From: Sinorhizobium chiapasense
Lineage (GTDB): Bacteria; Pseudomonadota; Alphaproteobacteria; Rhizobiales; Rhizobiaceae
Direction of reading: 5' to 3'
NCBI RefSeq assembly: GCF_036488675.1
Contig: NZ_CP133148.1
Location: forward strand, 434,001-498,000
DNA: 64,000 nt
The position numbers and the translations under genes were made by a program. Of this stretch, positions 33,354 through 40,151 are shown in pieces. How positions within the stretch are numbered: the stretch's first letter is position 1; each line of letters opens with the position of its first letter. The notes under the pieces are model-generated. The model had not been told where the DNA came from. It was given only the letters and a program-made list of their open reading frames with translations, and ran no database searches.

Positions 33354-34355
33354 ATGCAGAAAAAAGCGGCCGAAAACGTCGAGCTATTCAAAGGCATGGA
33401 AGCCTTGAGAGAAGAGTTGCCCGAGATCGAAGAAAGGAAATCGCCCCACTTGCGGCCTCATGTCGGAATCGACGACATCCTTGAGAAAGTGCTGCACGGC
33501 GAGATGCAGCCCGCCGAAGCCGATAAATGGGCCAGAGAGCACTGTTTCGAACCGTTCTCGGAACTCCCGCGAGAAATCGACGTGTTTGGGTCCGAGTGCC
33601 CGAATTGGACCGTGGAAATGGTCGCCGCCTGGTTTCGTTGGAAAGACCCCAAAATGGTGATGCGCCACGCTGCGGCGTCTTATGCCGGCGCGTGCGTGTG
33701 GGCAAAAAACCCTCTTGCGCGGAGGCAGCCCTTTGGCCCCGATCCAATTAGCGCGAAGGGACACAGACTTGAGGTGATGGAAGCGACGAGCATCTTTGAG
33801 CCTTTCATCGGATACGATGGACGGCCCTATTCATTCTTGCCCCACGGGTATTGGCAGAAGGTTCTGTTCGCTCATCTCAAGTTCGGCGATATCCGAGCCG
33901 TGGGACGCGAAAACGCCGTGAAACTGGTTTGCATACCTATAGAAGCCTGGGACCGGGGCATGTTTGTAAGGCACGATGATCAAACAGCTCTGTTGGTCGA
34001 CAAGCAGATCTATACGCAGATCGAATTTGCCTCTGCGGATGTTAAGGCTCTCCCACACGAGCCCAACATCAAAATGCGTCCGTGGAAGAAAGACATGCCA
34101 GAATTGACGCCGGTAAACGAGGACTTGCGCGCGATTCTGCAGGCGCGTTCGCCTCAAGGCTTTGCGCCCTTATCGAAGATAGAACGAGGCAACCTCAAGG
34201 AGCAAATGCTTCAGCTTCATAAAGACATGAAGTGGGACGACGACGAAACCTTCAGACGCTTTCTGCACAGGCTGATTGATGACATTTGCGAAAAGAACCC
34301 GCGGGTCCCAAAAAGAAAATTGGTTCCCAGACCGGTCTATACAATTCGTGGGTAG
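33354..34355 (+). CDS. Unknown 333-residue element protein
   Basis: Start at ATG 33354 is uncertain (a TTG at 33324 is in frame). Acidic helical N-terminus (ENVELFKGMEALREELPEIEE), then WTVEMVAAWFRWKDPKMVMRHAAASYAGACVW, which resembles a compact helical domain, a Pro/Gly-rich middle and a basic C-terminus. No catalytic or binding motif that I recognise. It stands alone on the plus strand between two minus-strand runs. Confidence 0.5.
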   Translation: MQKKAAENVELFKGMEALREELPEIEERKSPHLRPHVGIDDILEKVLHGEMQPAEADKWAREHCFEPFSELPREIDVFGSECPNWTVEMVAAWFRWKDPKMVMRHAAASYAGACVWAKNPLARRQPFGPDPISAKGHRLEVMEATSIFEPFIGYDGRPYSFLPHGYWQKVLFAHLKFGDIRAVGRENAVKLVCIPIEAWDRGMFVRHDDQTALLVDKQIYTQIEFASADVKALPHEPNIKMRPWKKDMPELTPVNEDLRAILQARSPQGFAPLSKIERGNLKEQMLQLHKDMKWDDDETFRRFLHRLIDDICEKNPRVPKRKLVPRPVYTIRG

Positions 34356-34417
34356 GGCGGAGGGGGGAAGTTGGCGCCTTAGATCGTTCGGCATTCCCTT
34401 CCGAGTTCGCGTTCTGG

Positions 34418-34594
34418 TTAGCAGTGCATCTGACAGAGAACGGCTTCGATGGCGTCAATCTCATCTTGGAGGTGCCGCCGCTCTTTGCTGCTCTCGTAGG
34501 GCAGCCTGGACCTGAGTTCCTTGACCTGGGCCTCCAGCCGGTCAGCGAGCCGCGCGTCATCAAATCTGAAATCCTTCATCGATATCGTCAGCAT
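34418..34594 (-). CDS. Small coiled-coil protein
   Basis: 58 residues from ATG 34594 with GGGAG at 8 nt. After MLTISMKDFRFDDARLADRL the sequence is heptad-like (LEAQVKELRSRL, ERRHLQDEIDAIEAVL), predicting a helical hairpin or dimer. The start overlaps the end of the frameshifted gene upstream by 7 nt. No family recognised. Confidence 0.5.
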   Translation of the reverse strand: MLTISMKDFRFDDARLADRLEAQVKELRSRLPYESSKERRHLQDEIDAIEAVLCQMHC

Positions 34595-34876
34595 GGAATG
34601 GTCTCCCGGAATTCGCCCACGCAAATAGTCTGAATGCAGCCACGGGCGGCGGCAAGCTGACTTTGACGCGCCTTACAGACCGCCGCGTCGATCCGCTGGC
34701 GAGAAGCTGTCTCGTTCATGCGAGTGACGCGGTCGTCCTTGAACTCCACTGTCGCCGCCAGCAGTGTCGTCAGACCGCGCAGATACGTACGCCAGCGCCT
34801 CGTGCCGGGCGGCTTCGTCGGCGATGCTAGAAAGATGCGCGTCGATTGCATCGTGTAGCGTGCGAATTAGTCTCAA
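34588..34876 (-). pseudogene. Small gene split by a +1 frameshift near 34766
   Basis: Starts at TTG 34876 with AGGAG 7 nt upstream. Frame A gives a protein-like MRLIRTLHDAIDAHLSSIAD and continues to ALAYVSARSDD. From about 34766 frame A becomes low-quality and stops at 34673, while frame B carries good sequence (LLAATVEFKDDRVTRMNETA to GEFRETIPC) and stops at 34588, overlapping the next ATG as usual for this operon. Joining A to B gives about 95 residues. Sequencing error, recent mutation or programmed shift are all possible. Confidence 0.5.
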
Positions 34877-34933
34877 GTGTTTCTCCTGCTATGAAAGGTC
34901 CGCAAACAATGCTGCACCGGCCAGCGGCCGGCC

Positions 34934-35824
34934 TCAAGGGCAACCCGGGCGACGTTGTCCCGGCGGTAAGTCGCGCAAAACGACGAGGGCCTCATCACCG
35001 TATTCTTGGTCGTCTGCCTTCCGCCGCTCGCTCCATTTTCTCCACCCGAACGCGACTTGCGCTCCGGCGACCAGGTCTTTCACCGCGGTGGAAGGTTCGG
35101 CGTTGGCAGGCCCGCGGAACTGGCGGACAAAACCGTCGCGGATTTCCAACGTCGCCTTTGGTTTCCCGTTTTGATCGCGAACCGAATACATCCCGGCGCC
35201 AGGCTCATCGAGCAGCGCGTCGTATCCACCGGAGCCGACGCAGTGTCGCATGCGGAGGCCCTCCCTGCGGAGGGCGGCACGCGACAGCAGTTGAACGAGG
35301 GTATGCCCGGCGCCGAGGTCGTAGACGAATGTTTCGTCTTCCGGGCCAAGGATGATGTCCCGGATGTTGCGCTGGCGAAGACCCTTTGAGGCTTCATGCA
35401 CCAGGCGTTCCAGGTTACTGCATTTCATGATCTTTTTCGGAAAGCCGTCGTCGTCGACATTCACGAGCCATGGATGCTCGTCCGCGACCGCAGTGATCAG
35501 CCAATCGCAGACGTGCCAAGCATCTACGGAATGCCATTGCATCCACAATGCTGCCCGTCGACTCCACTTTCGATAGATGTGTCCGTCACCTTGTTCGGGC
35601 CAGCCATCGATACGGTGCCATTCCGGATCGACGTGGTCGCCAGGGGTCGGCATCCACTCCGTATCGACAGCGTCCTGTTTAAGCCAATCGAGCCAGAAAA
35701 TACGGCCAAGCGAACATCCAATAAGCTCGCGGATTGGCACGAAAACGCGGTCGGGAATGTCCAACGCGCACGATAAGCGGAAGACGGCCTCGCGGTATTC
35801 CGGGTGATTGTATTTGTTGGCCAT
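34934..35824 (-). CDS. PcfJ-domain protein
   Basis: 296 residues from ATG 35824 (AGGAGG 9 nt upstream). The C-terminal half carries the PcfJ-like signature: LVQLLSRAALRREGLRMRHCVGSGGYD, a DEPGAGMYSVRDQNGKPKATLEI strand pair and an RQFRGPANA tail; the His-Cys-Val-Gly-Ser core is the recognisable element. PcfJ proteins occur on conjugative plasmids and integrative elements, function unknown. The N-terminal half is Trp-rich (WLDWLKQDAVDTEWMPTP, WMQWHSVDAWHVCDWLI). No relaxase or type IV secretion genes lie nearby. Confidence 0.65.
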   Translation of the reverse strand: MANKYNHPEYREAVFRLSCALDIPDRVFVPIRELIGCSLGRIFWLDWLKQDAVDTEWMPTPGDHVDPEWHRIDGWPEQGDGHIYRKWSRRAALWMQWHSVDAWHVCDWLITAVADEHPWLVNVDDDGFPKKIMKCSNLERLVHEASKGLRQRNIRDIILGPEDETFVYDLGAGHTLVQLLSRAALRREGLRMRHCVGSGGYDALLDEPGAGMYSVRDQNGKPKATLEIRDGFVRQFRGPANAEPSTAVKDLVAGAQVAFGWRKWSERRKADDQEYGDEALVVLRDLPPGQRRPGCP

Positions 35825-35925
35825 GCGTCGATGCCTCCTGTTAGGAGAGCGTCCGTCGTCGGCGTGCAAGCGACAAAGATGACGCCCCAGTGGCAGCCGG
35901 TGTCGAACCAGTACGCCGGGGATTT

Positions 35926-36882
35926 TTACGGCGCCGGTCGGCGGGAGGGAGGAGAGAGAGGCTGGCGAGCGGCAATACGGTCAAGGAGGGGCGCTCTATA
36001 GCCGGGGCTGCGAACCTCGGCGATAACGGCCCGGGTCAGCGCTCGGTGGGTTTCTGTCCAAGCAACGTTGATCTCGATCCACGCCTGGGCAACCGTCATC
36101 TCGAAACCGCGTTCTGCGCAGAGCGCGTTCCAGCTTTGCTCCCGAAGTTCCATCGAAGACCGGGACAGCGCCGTCGGCGACGGAGCGCACACAGACAGCG
36201 GGATATCCCTGTGCTTGCAGACGCGGATGATCTCACGGGCGACCCGATCCTTGTCGATCTCCATGGCGGCGAAGCTGAGTAGATCCGCCTGATTTTTGAC
36301 GCGGCAGTCGGTCGCGGACTGCTGGAAAACGGCGAGCCACTTCTCGGCGGCGGCCGCTTCGAGCGGCTGACAATAGGCGACGATCCCGGGCTGGTTGCTG
36401 ATCACAGACGGCAGTCGCTGACGAACGACGCCTTGCGGGAAGGCGAACGGTCCCTGTGCGACCGAGAGATCGAGATGGGTATTCCCCTGAATCGTGCCGC
36501 ACATCGCTTCAAGTTTTATCCTGGTGACCGGGTCGAGGTGACCCCGGTCAATCTCGTCGAAGCCGATCTTGCTTAGCTCAATGCCTTCCTTGCGAAGGAT
36601 TGCGCCAATGCGCTGCATGCCGCGCTGCATTTCCTGCTCGGAGTAGTGGCGAACAACAGCAATGTCTCCGTTTTCCGTCGGGCGCATGTGCTGCGGATAG
36701 AGCAGCCCGCCCTTGACCATAATTGGCGTCGGGCCGAACCCGACTTGAAAATGCGCCAAGCAGCGTTCAGCGACATAGCGTGATGCTGAATTATTGACGT
36801 CCATGTTCCTGTCTCGGCACGTCTGCTTGAGGCGGTCCCCGAGCGCGACGGCTACGGCCGTCATGGGTGTGAAGTCTTGCAT
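35926..36882 (-). CDS. AbiEii/AbiGii-type nucleotidyltransferase (putative toxin)
   Basis: 318 residues from ATG 36882 (AAAGGGAGG upstream). Family features: PIMVKGGLLYPQHMRPTENGDIAV near residues 55-77 and the distal PLEAAAAEKWLAVFQQSATDCRVKNQADLLSF, matching the AEKL...R.KD..DL motif of AbiEii toxins. These transfer nucleotides to tRNA acceptor ends or other targets. The first catalytic Asp (73) is present, but the DxD partner position is Ala75 (DIA instead of DID), so activity is doubtful or altered. Lies 118 nt after a 104-residue gene that may encode the partner. Confidence 0.6.
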   Translation of the reverse strand: MQDFTPMTAVAVALGDRLKQTCRDRNMDVNNSASRYVAERCLAHFQVGFGPTPIMVKGGLLYPQHMRPTENGDIAVVRHYSEQEMQRGMQRIGAILRKEGIELSKIGFDEIDRGHLDPVTRIKLEAMCGTIQGNTHLDLSVAQGPFAFPQGVVRQRLPSVISNQPGIVAYCQPLEAAAAEKWLAVFQQSATDCRVKNQADLLSFAAMEIDKDRVAREIIRVCKHRDIPLSVCAPSPTALSRSSMELREQSWNALCAERGFEMTVAQAWIEINVAWTETHRALTRAVIAEVRSPGYRAPLLDRIAARQPLSPPSRRPAP

Positions 36883-37000
36883 TCCGATGCCTCCCTTTAA
36901 GGAGACGGTGGTCTTCGGCGATGCAAGGGACAAACGGCGTGTCTTTGAGGAACCGCGATTCTGAAACAGGAAGTAATGGGGGGAAGCGGGACTAACGCGA

Positions 37001-37315
37001 TCAGCCTGAGGTCTTGGAATAGCGACGTCGCTTGACGAGCCGGGCCGAGAGAGCGGACCAGGACTGCTTACGATCGAGGCGCCTGACATCGACCAGATGA
37101 TCGAGGGCAGCTTCCCAGATCGAATTCAGGACGTCGGACGTCTTGGTCTCCTTGTCCCCAGAGACCTTGATCCTCCGGAGTTCGGCTTTCATGGCAGCCG
37201 AGAGAGCCTCGTCTACCGCTACCGGCTGCGGCTTACCGACGGCTGCGCGACGCTGCCGGGTCTGCTGCGCGGATGTCCGCTGGCGCTGCGTTGTCTTGTA
37301 GAATTCCCTTGGCAT
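37001..37315 (-). CDS. Small basic protein, possible antitoxin/regulator partner
   Basis: 104 residues. Basic Gln/Arg-rich start, then VAVDEALSAAMKAELRRIKVSGDKETKTSDVLNSIWEAALDHLV, which could form a ribbon-helix-helix or a short HTH, and a basic tail (LVKRRRYSK). Two GAAACGGCGTT repeats lie just upstream of its ATG and look like autoregulatory operators. Position ahead of the AbiEii-like gene suggests a toxin-antitoxin pair, but it does not look like classical AbiEi. Confidence 0.5.
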   Translation of the reverse strand: MPREFYKTTQRQRTSAQQTRQRRAAVGKPQPVAVDEALSAAMKAELRRIKVSGDKETKTSDVLNSIWEAALDHLVDVRRLDRKQSWSALSARLVKRRRYSKTSG

Positions 37316-37329
37316 AGCTCATGTCTCCC

Positions 37330-37362
37330 GAAACGGCGTTGCTAAGCCCATGAAACGGCGTT
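37330..37362. promoter_or_regulatory. Direct repeat GAAACGGCGTT upstream of the 104-residue gene
   Basis: GAAACGGCGTT at 37330-37340 and 37352-37362, 22 bp apart (two helical turns). The second copy is extended to the palindrome GAAACGGCGTTTC. Likely operator for the adjacent small DNA-binding protein. Confidence 0.5.
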
Positions 37363-37398
37363 TCGGTGCAGGCGACAAACGGATGCGTTCTAAATCGA

Positions 37399-37422
37399 GA
37401 ATGGGACGCCGATGTCCCATTC
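37399..37422. terminator. Perfect 9-bp inverted repeat
   Basis: GAATGGGAC (37399-37407) and GTCCCATTC (37414-37422) with a 6-nt loop, directly after the stop of the 145-residue gene on the minus strand. Probably its terminator, or a further operator. Confidence 0.5.
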
Positions 37423-37427
37423 ACAAA

Positions 37428-37865
37428 TCACGACGACTTGCGTGCGATGTGCAGCAACTTCGGCTTGAGCTTTCCGGATTTAGCCCGTGACCGGATGGTT
37501 AGAGGCGCGCCGACTTGGTCGTGGTAGATTTTCGAGAGATACGACATGACCGCATCGGCACCTGGTCCGCCGGTCGCAAGAAGCAGCAGGGCCGCATCCG
37601 CCAAGGCCTCGCGGGTCGAAACCGCGTCGAACTTTACGCTCCCTGACAATTCACGCGCCTTCAGGGATGCCCGACGTTCCGCTTGCTTCCGGGCTTTGTA
37701 TGCCCGGAATTCGGCGTCGGTCATGTCCGATGTCGCGACCTTGTTCCGCTTCACGGTGGTCCTTGGCTGGATCTCGACCACGGGCTCGTCGCCGAGAAGC
37801 TCCTTGAGCAGGCCGAGTTGGTCCTCAACAGACGTCGCCGGCTCTTCAATCTCTGTGTTCATCAT
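37428..37865 (-). CDS. Unknown plasmid-type accessory protein next to the replication region
   Basis: 145 residues (starts with two Met codons). Acidic N-terminus (EDQLGLLKELLGDEPVVEI), a central highly charged helix (MTDAEFRAYKARKQAERRASLKARELS), then ALADAALLLLATGGPGADAVMSYLSKIYHDQVG and a basic Lys-rich tail. Not recognised. It is divergent from the replication initiator, with the palindrome array in its promoter region, so copy control or partition is possible. Confidence 0.55.
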   Translation of the reverse strand: MMNTEIEEPATSVEDQLGLLKELLGDEPVVEIQPRTTVKRNKVATSDMTDAEFRAYKARKQAERRASLKARELSGSVKFDAVSTREALADAALLLLATGGPGADAVMSYLSKIYHDQVGAPLTIRSRAKSGKLKPKLLHIARKSS

Positions 37866-37874
37866 CGTTGTATC

Positions 37875-37989
37875 CGTTCAACATGTAGAAACATGTTTCA
37901 AGTTCTTAATGTAGAAGTCTTGTCTGCTGGCCAAACTCAGCACAAGTCAATTCTACATGTAGAATGCAATAGTTTTTCTACATGTAGAA
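37875..37989. repeat. Array of TTCTACATGTAGAA palindromes (iterons or operators)
   Basis: Two perfect copies of the 14-bp palindrome at 37951-37964 and 37976-37989 (25 bp apart), a one-mismatch copy TTCAACATGTAGAA at 37875-37888 and a two-mismatch copy TTCTTAATGTAGAA at 37901-37914 (26 bp apart). The two pairs are 50 bp apart, so all sites keep about 25-bp phasing. A 12-bp palindrome GAAACATGTTTC lies at 37886-37897. Either iterons for the Rep protein or operators for a dimeric regulator or centromere-binding protein. Confidence 0.65.
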
Positions 37990-38500
37990 CGCAATTTAAA
38001 AACGAGCTGGCGCACTAGAAGGCTCCGCCGGTTACACCAATTGTTATCAGAGGCTCCCTCTGCGAAATCCGATATCCATTTGACCACCAGACGAAACCAA
38101 GGCTTCGCCATCCGAACCCAAGGGGGACAGGTCAGCTATCAGTCACGCTCCGCGTATCTGACGACGAGGACATTTCAGCTTGCGCCAGGCTCCGCTGGAG
38201 GGCAGACTAACAAAAGAAGAGCGAAGCGACCCGCCTTTCAAAACTGGCGGAGCCCATGAAACCTCAGGATTAAAAATCCGAACCCTTGGTTTCACAGTCG
38301 CTATCTGAAGGCTCCCATTCCCCAAAATCCAGCGTCCAAGGAAAACCGTATAGTCGATTTATTTTATACCACCTGTCCCGGCACTCAGTGAATCCTGACG
38401 TAGCAAGGAAAAGGTCCACCTCAGTCGAAAAATAACGTTGTGCCTCTTGTGCGATGTTGCGCCGAAAAGCACACTTCTATGTGTCAGGGAGACAGAAGAC
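37990..38500. other. Non-coding region upstream of rep, candidate origin
   Basis: About 500 nt without a convincing gene. It holds an inverted repeat GAAACCAAGG (38093-38102)/CCTTGGTTTC (38284-38293), a direct repeat ATCCGAACCC (38110-38119 and 38276-38285), a small GGATT-AAA-AATCC hairpin near 38266, and an AT-rich stretch near 38350 (TCGATTTATTTTATACC). Repeats plus local AT-richness beside an initiator gene suggest a replication origin. Confidence 0.4.
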
Positions 38501-39934
38501 GTGCATCAGCCAGCCACAACGCTCGAAGAAATGGAAACCGCCCCTAAGCGCCGTCGGCACAAGATGCACGGCAAGCGTGGGTCGGTGTTCGTTCATGAGC
38601 GCGAAGACGGCTCGGAAAAGGGCTACGTCTGGAAATCCACCGGCGACGACATTATTCGCGGTCATCAGCGCGGCGGTCTCAAGTGCCGCGATCTGTCCGC
38701 CGAAGCCGTCTTCGACAACGAGGCAACGTCTCCTCGTATCGAAATCCCGCGGGTCGTCATCGAGACGATGCAGATTGAATCGAACAATCTTCGCGCCGGC
38801 GACATCGCAGCCTTCTGGCGGCTGTTCGCCGAGGCGCGGAAGCAGGGCATCTCGCGCGACACGCATTCGATCAAGCTGGGCGACATCGTGAAATACCTCG
38901 GGCTCAACAGCCTCCATCGCGCCAAGCAGGCGCTGGCTCGGCTGTCGACGGCTGCAATGACACTCCGCCTGAACCAGGCGGGCGCGCGCGGTACGATCCG
39001 CATGCAGATGATCGCGCTGCTGCACGACACCGACGATTTCGCTGCGTTGCGCGGGGTCGACGAGATGTTCTTTCGTCTTCCGTCCGCCCTGAAGCTCGCG
39101 GTCGAGAAGAGCCGCGACTACGCCTGGGTCGATCTGAATGCGATGTCGCGGTTCGGGTCCAAGTTTACGTTTCCGCTCTATCTCAAGCTGTGCCTGAAGG
39201 CGGGCAGGCATCGCTTGTATCGGTCGGTTCCGGAGATGACGAAGGCCGAGTTTCGGGCATTCGTCGGAATGCCTGAACGGACGCAGGCGTCCGTGCTGGA
39301 CAAGACCCTGCAACTCGTTTGTAACGATCTGTCGGCGATCAGCGGCGTCCGTCGCCGGTTTCCGATCTCTATCTCGTTCGAGGACGGAAAGCTGGTGATC
39401 GTCGTCGGCGCGGCCGCGAAGAAGCTCCGCGAGGTCAAGCCTGCGTGGATTGCGGCAGAGATGGCTACGAAGCAGACCGCGGTGGTCGACGCGATGCCTG
39501 CGAAGAAGCGGAAGCTCTATCCGTCCCTGACGCGGTTCCGTCAGGCAGAGACGACTATTGGAGCGCCGGCTTACCGGATTTTCGGCCTTTGGTCTGCCGA
39601 CATTCACGGAGCGACGTCGTACCCCGACGATTACATCGTCGGCATGACCGGCCGCGATTTCCTTGAGCTGATCGACAAGGTCGGCGTGGACGAGGTTCTG
39701 GAGGTCTGGGCCGACAAACGCGACTTCGAGGTGCTTGGGATTGCAGGCAAGTGGCGAGATGTCGAGGTCGTCGAGCATACGACAGGAGTTAAGGTGCCGA
39801 CGGAGGCCCGTTTGTTGAATGCACCTTGCCTGGACGATCTCATCCGCAACCACGGTGTGGTCCTCGCGGACGATCCTCTGCCGCCGAAGCCGTCCTCGTT
39901 CGCCGAGGTCGACGACGACGAGATCGATTTCTAA
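38501..39934 (+). CDS. Plasmid-type replication initiator (Rep_3/RepB-like)
   Basis: 477 residues from GTG 38501, which has AGGGAGA 9 nt upstream; ATG 38438 is in frame but lacks a ribosome site. Two winged-helix-like halves: residues about 85-190 (IEIPRVVIETMQIESNNLRAGD onward) and residues about 225-320 (MSRFGSKFTFPLYLKLCLKAG, MTKAEFRAFVGMPE, then a VLDKTLQLVCNDLSAISG helix). This order resembles initiators that bind iterons. A C-terminal acidic region (VDDDEIDF end) is extra. Next to palindromic repeats, it suggests the element can replicate as a plasmid after excision. Confidence 0.65.
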   Translation: MHQPATTLEEMETAPKRRRHKMHGKRGSVFVHEREDGSEKGYVWKSTGDDIIRGHQRGGLKCRDLSAEAVFDNEATSPRIEIPRVVIETMQIESNNLRAGDIAAFWRLFAEARKQGISRDTHSIKLGDIVKYLGLNSLHRAKQALARLSTAAMTLRLNQAGARGTIRMQMIALLHDTDDFAALRGVDEMFFRLPSALKLAVEKSRDYAWVDLNAMSRFGSKFTFPLYLKLCLKAGRHRLYRSVPEMTKAEFRAFVGMPERTQASVLDKTLQLVCNDLSAISGVRRRFPISISFEDGKLVIVVGAAAKKLREVKPAWIAAEMATKQTAVVDAMPAKKRKLYPSLTRFRQAETTIGAPAYRIFGLWSADIHGATSYPDDYIVGMTGRDFLELIDKVGVDEVLEVWADKRDFEVLGIAGKWRDVEVVEHTTGVKVPTEARLLNAPCLDDLIRNHGVVLADDPLPPKPSSFAEVDDDEIDF

Positions 39935-40151
39935 TCGATCGCGCCTCGTTAACCACTCGATCGCATTGGCGTTTTAGAAACCAGAATTCCCGGATGCCGC
40001 GTTGACAAGCGAAACTGCACGCGGCAAGGTTGCAAACACGTTGACCGATCGAGACAAGCCGAAGCCATGACCACCGACCTGCGAATAACCCGGATAGCGC
40101 ACTGATCCCCATCCCGGGGACAGCTTCCGTGGTGTTTTGCAGGAGCAAATT
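39935..40151. other. Intergenic region before the AAA+ operon
   Basis: About 215 nt. A CCCC-ATC-CGGGG type hairpin (near 40108-40120) lies about 35 nt upstream of the AAA+ gene start and may be a terminator for rep or a leader structure. No gene seen. Confidence 0.4.

Noticed and set aside
37875..37989. CRISPR-like array
   Set aside because: Repeats are 14-bp palindromes with 11-36-bp gaps and mismatches, and no cas genes are present; iterons or operators fit better.
38477..39853. 458-codon minus-strand frame opposite rep
   Set aside because: Arg/Leu/His-rich shadow; the plus frame has a good GTG start and initiator-like sequence.
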